A stretch of 64,000 nucleotides of DNA from positions 1 through 64,000 of the forward strand of contig CAZRRO010000010.1 in the NCBI GenBank assembly GCA_964602595.1, in the 5' to 3' direction. This document shows, piece by piece, positions 44,699-52,119 of this stretch. The DNA is from CAIWAH01 sp964602595 (GTDB lineage Bacteria; Verrucomicrobiota; Verrucomicrobiia; Limisphaerales; UBA9464). Under the pieces are notes generated by a model that was not told where the DNA came from, searched no databases, and saw only the letters and a program-made list of their open reading frames with translations. Both the position numbers and the translations under genes were made by a program. Numbering within the stretch: the stretch's first letter is position 1; each line of letters starts with the position of its first letter.

Positions 44699-45019
44699 TC
44701 AACTTCGCCGGCGCCGTCGGTTGTTCCACAATGCGATCGAAGCGCTGCTGACGAGAAATGGTGCGGTGAACAAGACCCACATTACGAGGTCGGCGTCCTT
44801 GGGGTCTCCCTCAAACAGAGCGAAGAACAGGAGCACACCCAACAAGGCGCAAGGGATGGCAAGAACCAAGGCCGACCCGTGACCAAACGCCGCCGGAATG
44901 AGGCTAATCAGTCCAAGAAGGACGATGGCGATGGGCACGCCGAAAATCAGCGGCAACAGTCCGTCAAAATTGGATGCGAACATTGTGCTGAAGATCGAGC
45001 CGGCCCCCCAGCCTGGCAC
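44699..45019 (-). CDS. Small multi-helix membrane protein, unknown
   Basis: 106 aa with three hydrophobic segments: LLPLIFGVPIAIVLLGLISL, ALVLAIPCALLGVLLFFALF and VLFTAPFLVSSASIALW, then a terminal Arg cluster NNRRRRRS. The base composition is less GC-rich than its neighbours. No recognised family. An internal ATG at 44983 may be the true start. Existence is inferred from the coherent hydrophobic pattern. Confidence 0.5.
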   Translation of the reverse strand: MPGWGAGSIFSTMFASNFDGLLPLIFGVPIAIVLLGLISLIPAAFGHGSALVLAIPCALLGVLLFFALFEGDPKDADLVMWVLFTAPFLVSSASIALWNNRRRRRS

Positions 45020-45322
45020 GCCAGCCCATTGACTATATCGGGGGGCAACCCAGGTGAATCACCCTGGTTGAGCCCGGCGTGACGATGAGACGAAGGGGCC
45101 ATTGGCACCCTCGCCGGATCCTCAATTCCCCAGCCCAAACTGGATGACTTCCCGATTGCAACGGGAACCTCGAACGGTGGCAAGCCCGTCATCGCCGGAT
45201 CACTCCAGCCGTCATGAGAAGATCCCTCCGCTCGGTCGCGCCACAGGCGACGAACGTTGCGGCATCCGTCGGTCCTGCCATCCTCCGCGTCCTTGAGCGC
45301 CGCCACCTCCACCGATTCTGCC
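45020..45322. other. Non-coding gap before hemW
   Basis: About 300 bp without a convincing gene. The only structure I see is an imperfect hairpin at about 45048-45071 (CAACC and GGTTG arms, bulged C) with no T-run. In-frame codons extend the hemW frame upstream from a TTG at 45257, but that extension looks unlike a conserved HemW N-terminus. Confidence 0.4.
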
Positions 45323-46594
45323 GTGCCCGTGCGCTGGCTGACCTCGGCTCCGGTCACTCCCGCCGGCGCAGCGCCGGTGCGCAGCCTTTACGTGCACGTG
45401 CCGTTCTGCGCGCATAAGTGCGAGTATTGCGCCTTCTATTCCGCGCCGCCGTCGGGCGACGTGGTGAACCGCTACGTGGCCGCCGTGGTGCGGGAGCTGG
45501 AACTGGTGGCGCCGGATTGCCGCCCGGAAACGGTCTTCTTCGGCGGCGGCACACCTTCGCTGCTCACGCTGAAGCAGTGGGAAACGATCCTGCGGGCGAT
45601 GGAACGCCTGAACCTGCTCGGCGCGGCCGAGTGGACCGTGGAGTGCAATCCCGCCACCGTCTCCGCCGACAAGGCGAAGCTCCTGCGCGACTTCGGCGTG
45701 AACCGCGTCTCGATGGGCGTCCAGTCGCTCGACGAGGAACTGCTCGAACGCCTCGGCCGCATCCACACGCGGGAGCAGGTTTTCCGGAGCTTCGACACGC
45801 TTCGGGCGGCCGGCTTCGACAACGTGAACGTCGACCTCATGTTCGCGATCCCGGGCCAGACGATGGCGCACTGGCAGCGGACGCTCGACGAGGCGCTGGC
45901 GCTGGGCTCGGAACACCTGAGCAGCTACGAAGTCATCTACGAGGAGGACACCCCGCTGTTCGCGCAGCTCAAGGCCGGCGAATTCGACGTCGACGAGGAC
46001 CTGGCCTGCGACCTGTATGACGCGCTGATCGACCGCTCGGCCGCGGCGGGCTTCCGGCAATACGAGATCGCGAACTTCGCGCGCGACCGACGGGCGAAGG
46101 ACCAAGGTTCAATGACCCAGGACCAGGAATCCCAGTTTGTGGAATTGGTCCCTGGGAATTCGTCATTGGACCTTCCAACATTTGCCTGCCGGCACAATGT
46201 CGGCTATTGGCGCGGGCTGGAGAGCTACGGCCTCGGGCCAAGCGCGAGCGAATACATCCGCGGGCTGCGGGCGAAGAACTGGTCGAACACCACGCTCTAC
46301 TGCGAGCAATTGGAGAAGGGGCGGCGGGCCAAGGAAATGGCGGAAGCCCTGGGGCCCGAAGCCAGGGCCGGGGAGCTGGCCGCCTTCGGTCTGCGGATGA
46401 ATCGGGGCTGGGGTTTTGCGGAGTTCACCGAACGCACCGGCTTCGACCTGAAGGCCGGTTGGCCGGCGGAGATGGCTGAACTTATCCGCTGCGGTTGGGC
46501 GGCCGAGACCGGGGATCGGTTTCACCTGACCCGGACCGGCCTGCGTTTTGCCGACGCCGCCGCCGAACGGTTCCTGCGGCCTGAAGCGGCCTGA
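45323..46594 (+). CDS. hemW: HemW-like radical SAM heme chaperone with a palindromic insert
   Basis: 423 aa. Radical SAM cluster C29-x3-C33-x2-C36 in FCAHKCEYCAF, then TVFFGGGTPSLL, VECNPATV, NRVSMGVQSLDEELL, NVDLMFAIPGQT, HLSSYEVIYEEDTPL and the C-terminal HNVGYWRGLESYGLGPSA plus winged-helix tail. HemW binds heme and inserts it into respiratory proteins; older annotation calls it an oxygen-independent coproporphyrinogen oxidase. Between YEIANFA and CRHNVGYW, where relatives have a short PGYE-like link, about 30 extra residues are present, encoded by an inverted-repeat element. The GTG at 45323 is one of several possible starts. Confidence 0.88.
   Translation: MPVRWLTSAPVTPAGAAPVRSLYVHVPFCAHKCEYCAFYSAPPSGDVVNRYVAAVVRELELVAPDCRPETVFFGGGTPSLLTLKQWETILRAMERLNLLGAAEWTVECNPATVSADKAKLLRDFGVNRVSMGVQSLDEELLERLGRIHTREQVFRSFDTLRAAGFDNVNVDLMFAIPGQTMAHWQRTLDEALALGSEHLSSYEVIYEEDTPLFAQLKAGEFDVDEDLACDLYDALIDRSAAAGFRQYEIANFARDRRAKDQGSMTQDQESQFVELVPGNSSLDLPTFACRHNVGYWRGLESYGLGPSASEYIRGLRAKNWSNTTLYCEQLEKGRRAKEMAEALGPEARAGELAAFGLRMNRGWGFAEFTERTGFDLKAGWPAEMAELIRCGWAAETGDRFHLTRTGLRFADAAAERFLRPEAA
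46104..46174. repeat. Palindromic element inserted in frame within hemW
   Basis: The left arm starts AAGGTTCAATGAC (46104-46116) and includes GGAATCCCAG (46126-46135). The right arm (46152-46174) reads the complement, CTGGGAATTC then GTCATTGGACCTT, and pairs with both parts of the left arm; 9 nt of the left arm loop out. The central loop has further self-complementary bases. The frame stays open through it, and its sequence style (AATGAC, GAATCCC) is much less GC-rich than the host gene. Confidence 0.6.
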
Positions 46595-46709
46595 GCCCCC
46601 TCGGTCGGTGACAAATCGGTGACGACCGGGTGCCGCCCACCGGGCGAGTCACACAAACGTCACCGGCGTGACATTTTTCCGCCACCGACCGTCCAGAGGG
46701 TCGCCGCGG

Positions 46710-47474
46710 ATGATTTCAAAACGAGGAATGACCGTCTGGCTGGCCGGCTGGGTCTCCGGCGGCCTGCTTTGGGCGGCGGAAAGTCCGGTGACGGCCGCGC
46801 GCGACACGCTCGCGCAGTGGGTGCAGACCCGGCAGTTGATCTCCAAGACGCGGACCGACTGGGAAGCGGACAAGGAAATGCTCGGCCAGACCAAGGCGCT
46901 GTTCGAACGCGAACTGGCCGCCGTGGCGGAACAGATGGGCAAGCTGAGCACCAATTCCTCCGTCGCCGACGCGGAACGCCGCAAGGCCGAGGGTGAATTG
47001 GCACAACACGGCGAGGCGCTGGAGAAGTCCAAGGCGCTGGTGGCTAACTTGGAGAAGGAAGTCCGGGCCATCCTTCCGCTGCTGCCGCCTCCGTTGACCG
47101 CCGCGGTTCAGCCCTGGGTGAATCGCCTGCCGGCCGATTCCGCCAACACCAAGGCCGGGGCGGTGGAACGTTTCCAGACGGTCGTGGGCCTGCTCAACGA
47201 GGTGGATAAGTTCAACAACGCCATCACGGTCGCCAACGACAAGCAGCCCAACGGCAAGGGCGACCAGGTGAGCGTGGATGTCATCTACCTGGGCCTGGGC
47301 ATCGCCTATTTCGTCGATGCCGCGGGTGAAGTCGCCGGCATGGGTTCGCCCGCCGCGGGCGGCTGGCAATGGAAGCTCCAGCCCGAACTGGGCCCGAAGG
47401 TCCGCGATGCCATTGCAATCTACCGCAGCCAGAAAGCCGCCGAGTTCCTCGGCCTGCCCGCCGTCATCCAATGA
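46710..47474 (+). CDS. DUF3450 periplasmic coiled-coil protein of the Ton operon
   Basis: 254 aa with a signal peptide (VWLAGWVSGGLLWAAESP). Residues about 30-125 form a long coiled coil (RQLISKTRTDWEADKEML, EKSKALVANLEKEVRAIL), followed by a globular part with DVIYLGLGIAYFVDAAG and GWQWKLQPELG, typical of DUF3450. In Vibrio and related bacteria this family precedes the TtpC-ExbB-ExbD-TonB genes. It is thought to assist the TonB energy machine in the periplasm, by inference from synteny. Its stop overlaps the next ATG (ATGA at 47471-47474). Confidence 0.85.
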   Translation: MISKRGMTVWLAGWVSGGLLWAAESPVTAARDTLAQWVQTRQLISKTRTDWEADKEMLGQTKALFERELAAVAEQMGKLSTNSSVADAERRKAEGELAQHGEALEKSKALVANLEKEVRAILPLLPPPLTAAVQPWVNRLPADSANTKAGAVERFQTVVGLLNEVDKFNNAITVANDKQPNGKGDQVSVDVIYLGLGIAYFVDAAGEVAGMGSPAAGGWQWKLQPELGPKVRDAIAIYRSQKAAEFLGLPAVIQ

Positions 47475-48880
47475 ACTTTCCCCGCCGGAACATGAACCGA
47501 TTTTCCCTCGCGGCCGCGTCCCTGCTGACGCTCGTTCCGCTGCTGGCCCAGGACGCCGACGCGTTGGCCAGTTCCGCCAAGGCTGACCTCCAGAAGGCGC
47601 TCACCGAACTCACTCAGGCCCGGCGCGAGGTCGAAGGCGAGAAGCTGCCGCTGGTGCGGTCCGTGAACGAACTGGAGCAGAAGGTCCTGGACCAGAAGGC
47701 CGCCTACCAGAAGGCCGAACGATTCCAGGAAAACCAGCTCGTCGAACTCAACTCGCTCAAGGCCCAGGCCCGGGTGCGTGGCGAGGAAGTGAAGTATCTC
47801 GACTCACTCCTGACCGAATACGGCCGGGCCTTCCGCAGCCGGGTTCACCTGATCGAGGAGCCGCGCCTCAAGCCGGCTTTGGACGCGTTTGACGCCGCCA
47901 CGGCGTCCCCCGAACTCGGCGAGGCGGAGCGGTTGCAGAAACGTTCCGAACTTATCCTCGCGTCGCTGGCCCGGCTGAAGGCGGTCGCGGGCGGTGACCG
48001 CTTCGAGGCGCAGGCCCTCGGGCCTTCCAGCGTCCTGGAGAAGGGCAAGGTTGCGTTGTTCGGGCCGGTGGCGTTGTTCGCGAGCGACCAGTCGGCCGCC
48101 GTCGGGTTGCTGCAGCAGGAACTGAATAAGGCCGATCCCACGGTGGTGCCGCTGCACGGCGACATCGTGGCGGCCGGCCGGCAATTGACCGCATCGGGCA
48201 CCGGCTCGCTGGCGTTCGATCCGACGCTGGGCAACGCCTTCAAGCTAGAGGCGCTGAAGGAGACGCTTTACGAGAAGCTGGCCCAGGGCGGACCGGTGAT
48301 GGTGCCGCTCCTGAGCCTTGGCTTCGCGGCGTTGATCGTCGCCATCGTGAAGTGGTTCCAGTTCTCGCGCATCCGGCTGGTTTCCGAGAGCGAGCTGCAG
48401 CAGGTGCTCCAGCACTTGGAGAAGGAAGATTCTGGCGCGGCGCTCAAGCTGGCCCAGGGCATTCCCGGTCTTGCGGGCGAGTTGCTGGCGACCGGTGTCG
48501 AGCACTTCGACGAGAAGAAGGAATACATCGAGGAGATCCTCTACGAGAAGATGCTCGGGGCCCGTTCGAAGCTGGAGCGCGGCCTGCCGTTCCTCGCCCT
48601 CGCCGCGACCACGGGGCCGCTGATGGGGCTGCTTGGCACGGTCACGGGCATGATCGCGACCTTCAAGCTGATCTCCAGCTTCGGCTCCGGCGATCCCAAG
48701 CTGCTCGCGGCGGGCATTTCCGAGGCGCTGATGGCGACCGCGACCGGCATGGCCGTGGCCATTCCCGCGCTGCTGCTGCACGCCTTCATGAGCCGCAAGG
48801 CCAAGGGCATTCTCGGCAGCATGGAGCAGACATCCGTCGGCTTCGTGAACGGCGTGCCCGAGCGTCGGGTATTCAACTAA
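47471..48880 (+). CDS. Extended MotA/TolQ/ExbB protein (TtpC-like)
   Basis: 469 aa. A signal peptide (RFSLAAASLLTLVPLLAQ) and a long periplasmic coiled coil (about 30-120, then to ~265) precede the three-helix ExbB core: helix 1 VMVPLLSLGFAALIVAIV, cytoplasmic segment, helix 2 LPFLALAATTGPLMGLLGTVTGMI, helix 3 LLAAGISEALMATATGMAVAIPALLL. The conserved Thr/Gly pattern of the proton-channel pore is present. This N-terminally extended form corresponds to TtpC of the Vibrio TonB2 system, which works beside, not instead of, a short ExbB. Confidence 0.88.
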   Translation: MNFPRRNMNRFSLAAASLLTLVPLLAQDADALASSAKADLQKALTELTQARREVEGEKLPLVRSVNELEQKVLDQKAAYQKAERFQENQLVELNSLKAQARVRGEEVKYLDSLLTEYGRAFRSRVHLIEEPRLKPALDAFDAATASPELGEAERLQKRSELILASLARLKAVAGGDRFEAQALGPSSVLEKGKVALFGPVALFASDQSAAVGLLQQELNKADPTVVPLHGDIVAAGRQLTASGTGSLAFDPTLGNAFKLEALKETLYEKLAQGGPVMVPLLSLGFAALIVAIVKWFQFSRIRLVSESELQQVLQHLEKEDSGAALKLAQGIPGLAGELLATGVEHFDEKKEYIEEILYEKMLGARSKLERGLPFLALAATTGPLMGLLGTVTGMIATFKLISSFGSGDPKLLAAGISEALMATATGMAVAIPALLLHAFMSRKAKGILGSMEQTSVGFVNGVPERRVFN

Positions 48881-48901
48881 GCCCCCTCCGGAGATACGAC
48901 C

Positions 48902-49576
48902 ATGAACTCGACCTGGAACCAGATGCTGCACACGTGGGAGTCGGGCGGCTGGGTGATGATCGCCTTGGCGGTGTTGGGCGTCGTCCTCTACTCCACCGCG
49001 GCCCATCTGCTCTTCAGCCTCTACCACAGTGGCATCACCCGGGCGTCGGATGCCGACGTGAAGCGTTGGCTGGACGACCCGAACCTCGCGCCGGAACGGA
49101 TCCGGGAGATCATCCGCTACACGACCGACGAGGCGCGCTCCATTGAGGACATCGCCGGCCGGTTCAAGGAGCTGGAATCCACGCGGGTGACCAACTACGA
49201 CCGCGGCATCGCCTTCCTGAATGTCGTCGTCATTTCGGCCCCGCTGTTCGGCCTGCTCGGCACCGTCCTGGGAATGCTCCTCACCTTCAAGGCGATCGGG
49301 GTCGGCGGCAGCGCCACGTCGGACGTCATCGCCAAGGGCATCAGCGAGGCGCTGGTGGCGACGCAGACCGGCATGATGGTCGCCATCCCCGGACTGATGG
49401 TGGCGTCGCTCGCCCGCCGTTGGCGGAATGAGTTCGTCGCGTTCTTCGCCCGACTGGAGAGCATTACCCTCCGGCACTTCCGGCCGGAATTGCACGGCAT
49501 GACCCGCATTATCACCCGCAAGTCCGTCCCGGCCAAACCCGCGGCCAAGCCCCAACCGCAAGCCGTCCTGTCATGA
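48902..49576 (+). CDS. exbB: Short ExbB/TolQ proton-channel subunit
   Basis: 224 aa standard ExbB: helix 1 VMIALAVLGVVLYSTAAHLLF, helices 2-3 VVVISAPLFGLLGTVLGMLLTF and ATSDVIAKGISEALVATQTGMMVAIPGLM, then a basic tail ending AKPAAKPQPQAVLS. With ExbD it forms the inner-membrane motor driven by proton motive force. GGAG 8 nt upstream of the ATG gives a good Shine-Dalgarno site. Its stop overlaps the exbD start (ATGA at 49573-49576). Confidence 0.92.
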   Translation: MNSTWNQMLHTWESGGWVMIALAVLGVVLYSTAAHLLFSLYHSGITRASDADVKRWLDDPNLAPERIREIIRYTTDEARSIEDIAGRFKELESTRVTNYDRGIAFLNVVVISAPLFGLLGTVLGMLLTFKAIGVGGSATSDVIAKGISEALVATQTGMMVAIPGLMVASLARRWRNEFVAFFARLESITLRHFRPELHGMTRIITRKSVPAKPAAKPQPQAVLS

Positions 49577-49977
49577 AGTTTCGCCGCACCTTGGCCGAGC
49601 CGGAAGAGGCGATTGAGCTGAACCTGATCCCGCTCATCGACATCATCATGTTCCTGCTCATCTTCTTCATCTCCACCACGAGCTTCGTCGAGGAGCCGGG
49701 CGTGCAGGTGGACAAACCGCAGGCCGCCAGCGCCAAGCAGTTGGACAAGAGCAGCATCATTTTCGCCGTCACCAGCGACGGCAAGATCGCCTACGGCGGC
49801 AAGGAAGTCGGCATCGGCGGGGTGCGCCCCACGGTGGAACGCCTCTGCGCCAAGGAACCGTTGCCCGTCGTCATCAAGGCCGACGAAAGCGCGCGCTCGG
49901 GCATCCTGATCCGCGTGCTCGACGAGGCGAAGCTCGGCGGGGCCAAGGACGTCAGCATCGCCACGGAAAAGGGCTGA
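49573..49977 (+). CDS. exbD: ExbD/TolR-type motor subunit
   Basis: 134 aa. A single N-terminal TM helix (LIPLIDIIMFLLIFFISTT) carries the conserved Asp of the proton path (LIDIIMFLL), followed by the periplasmic domain (VQVDKPQAASAKQLDKS, VVIKADESARSGILIRVLDEAK). The end KDVSIATEKG is standard for ExbD. It transmits motion from ExbB to TonB. Confidence 0.94.
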   Translation: MKFRRTLAEPEEAIELNLIPLIDIIMFLLIFFISTTSFVEEPGVQVDKPQAASAKQLDKSSIIFAVTSDGKIAYGGKEVGIGGVRPTVERLCAKEPLPVVIKADESARSGILIRVLDEAKLGGAKDVSIATEKG

Positions 49978-49996
49978 ACCCGACCACGGATCTCGC

Positions 49997-50659
49997 ATGC
50001 GCCGGGTTTACCATACCGAGAGCAACACGGTCGGACTGCTCGTCGCGATTTCCTGCGGCCTCGCGTTCACCGCGCTCCTGTTCGTCGTGATCCCGTTCGC
50101 CCACCAGATCGCAAAACCGGAGCGCACCCTCGAACTGCGCAAGGGCGGGACCGTGGACCTGCCGCCGCCGACCAAGGACGAAACGCCGCCGCCCACCCCG
50201 CCGGCCGAGGAAAAGGCACCGGAACCCACCCCCGAGCTGGCCGACACCCAGCCGCAGGCCCTGCCCATCAGCGCCGACCTCGAAGTGGCGATGGGCAGCG
50301 GCGGCGCGCTCGCTGGTTTTGGTGATTTCCGGGCGACTTCCACCGAGGAAGCGGGCGCGGGCAACGACGCGTTTGACGTCAGCGACCTGGAACGTCGGCC
50401 CGAGGCCGTCGCCCAGACCGCGCCGACCTATCCGCGCGAACTCGCCAAGGCCAAGGTTGAAGGCACGGTCACCGTGGCGTTTGTTATCGACGAGGCGGGC
50501 AAAGTCGAAGACCCGCGCGTCGCGGCGTCATCCCGGCCGGAATTCGAGAAGCCGGCGCTGGAAGCCATCCGGCGCTGGCGCTTCAAGCCCGGCGAACGCG
50601 AGGGCAAGGCCGTCCGCACCTTCGTCAAGCAGCCCTTCCGTTTCTCGCCGCCCCGTTGA
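49997..50659 (+). CDS. tonB: TonB energy transducer
   Basis: 220 aa. N-terminal anchor helix (NTVGLLVAISCGLAFTALLF), a Pro-rich linker (PPPTKDETPPPTPPAEEKAP) and a C-terminal TonB domain (YPRELAKAKVEGTVTVAFVI, EAIRRWRFKPGEREGK). It spans the periplasm and opens outer-membrane receptors. It lies 19 bp after exbD. The receptor at 52120 is the obvious client. Confidence 0.93.
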   Translation: MRRVYHTESNTVGLLVAISCGLAFTALLFVVIPFAHQIAKPERTLELRKGGTVDLPPPTKDETPPPTPPAEEKAPEPTPELADTQPQALPISADLEVAMGSGGALAGFGDFRATSTEEAGAGNDAFDVSDLERRPEAVAQTAPTYPRELAKAKVEGTVTVAFVIDEAGKVEDPRVAASSRPEFEKPALEAIRRWRFKPGEREGKAVRTFVKQPFRFSPPR

Positions 50660-50679
50660 ACGCCAACGTCCCCATTTTC

Positions 50680-52116
50680 ATGAGTCCCATCACCCGCCAC
50701 CTGATCTGCCTCCCGCTGCTCTGCGCCGGCACGTTGGTCGCCGCCGACCGCAAGGCGACCGCGGTCGCTGAAAAGCCCGTTTCGCCGGCCGCCACGCAGT
50801 TCGCCCCGGTGGCGGCCGACCACCCGTTGGCGGCCGTCTGGAACGATCCTGAATTCACCCGCCGGATGCTGGGCAGCTACGGTTTCCTGAGCGAAGCCGA
50901 GCCCCGCCTGAACGCGGAGGAGCAGAAGGTCTATCGCGACAAGATTGTTCCGCTGCTGCGCGAGGATCCCAAGCAGGCCGTCGGGGAGCTGCAAAAGCTG
51001 ATCAAGCCGGAAGCCAGTGCGATCTTCGACTTCACGCTCGGGAACCTGCTCTTCCAGGCCGATGACCTGACCAACGCGGTCACGCATTTCGAGGCTGCGT
51101 TGACCAAGTTTCCCGACTTCCGGCGCGCCCAGAAAAACCTCGGGCTGGTTTACCTGCGGGCGGGTAACTACGAGGCGGCGATCAAGCCGCTCAGCCGCAC
51201 CGTCAGCCTCGGCGGCGCGGACTCGAAGACGTTCGGCCTGCTCGGCTTCGCCCAGATGAACCTCCAGCGTTACGCCTCCGCCGAGGCGGCCTATCGTCAG
51301 GCGCTGCTGTTCGAGCCGGAGAACCTGGACTTCCGCCTCGGGTTGGTGAAATGCCAAATCGCCCAGGCCAATTACGATGCGGCGTTGGTGCTGCTCGACG
51401 AGCTGATCCGGCAGTTCCCGGAGAAGGACAACCTCTGGGCCTTGCAGGCCAATGTCTTCATCCAGAAGGAGCAGCCGGCCAAGGCGACCGTGAACTTCGA
51501 GATGCTGCGGCGGCTCGGGAAGGCGACGCCCGCGCAACTGTTCACGCTCGGCGATCTTTACCTCGCCCAGGAAATTCGCGACCTCGCCCTGAATGCCTAC
51601 CTCGAGGGCGTCGAGAAGGATGCCGGGGCGAATCCCGCGAAGGCACTCCGGGCGGCCGAGTTGCTGGTGGCCCGCGGCGCCTTGCCGGAGGCCAAGCAGA
51701 TCTTCGCGCGCCTCAAGGCCGCCGCCACGCCGCTGGCCGGCAATGACGAACTGCGCCTGCTCAAGCTGGAAGCGAAGGCCGCCTTGGCCGCGGGTGAAGG
51801 CGAGCAGGCCACGGCCGTCCTGGAGAAAATCTCCGAGCGGAATCCGTTGGACGGCGAGGCGCTGCTGCTGGCCGGCGACCACTACGCCCGGACCGGGCAG
51901 AAGGAAAAGGCCCAGCTCCGTTACGAGACCGCGGCCAAGCTGGAGGGCTTCGAGGCCGACGCGTTGCTGAAGCAGGCCCAGCTCAAGGTGCAGGGTCAGA
52001 AGTATGCCGAGGCTGTCGAGCTGCTCCGCAAGGCGCAGAAGTCCAAGGCGCGCGACAACGTGCAGCGTTACCTCGAACGGGTGGAGCAACTGGCGCTGCG
52101 CGCCAAAGGGGCCTGA
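50680..52116 (+). CDS. Exported TPR protein of the Ton operon
   Basis: 478 aa with a signal peptide (ICLPLLCAGTLVAA). From about residue 125 on there are about nine to ten TPR-like helix pairs (FDFTLGNLLFQADDLTNAVT, FRRAQKNLGLVYLRAGNYEA, FGLLGFAQMNLQRYASAE, QAKYAEAVELLRKA-type end). In TonB2-type operons a TPR protein also follows tonB, where it probably scaffolds the complex. ATG at 50680 gives the signal peptide; a TTG at 50656 overlaps the tonB stop and is less likely. Confidence 0.83.
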   Translation: MSPITRHLICLPLLCAGTLVAADRKATAVAEKPVSPAATQFAPVAADHPLAAVWNDPEFTRRMLGSYGFLSEAEPRLNAEEQKVYRDKIVPLLREDPKQAVGELQKLIKPEASAIFDFTLGNLLFQADDLTNAVTHFEAALTKFPDFRRAQKNLGLVYLRAGNYEAAIKPLSRTVSLGGADSKTFGLLGFAQMNLQRYASAEAAYRQALLFEPENLDFRLGLVKCQIAQANYDAALVLLDELIRQFPEKDNLWALQANVFIQKEQPAKATVNFEMLRRLGKATPAQLFTLGDLYLAQEIRDLALNAYLEGVEKDAGANPAKALRAAELLVARGALPEAKQIFARLKAAATPLAGNDELRLLKLEAKAALAAGEGEQATAVLEKISERNPLDGEALLLAGDHYARTGQKEKAQLRYETAAKLEGFEADALLKQAQLKVQGQKYAEAVELLRKAQKSKARDNVQRYLERVEQLALRAKGA

Positions 52117-52119
52117 CGC

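Noticed and set aside
44669..45082. Plus-strand frame of 137 codons overlapping the small membrane protein
   Set aside because: Polar, low-complexity sequence without structure; the minus-strand frame has three clean hydrophobic helices.
45257..45322. TTG start at 45257 for hemW
   Set aside because: It would add a 22-residue Ser/Ala/Pro-rich tail with no counterpart in HemW proteins; later GTG codons give a normal length.
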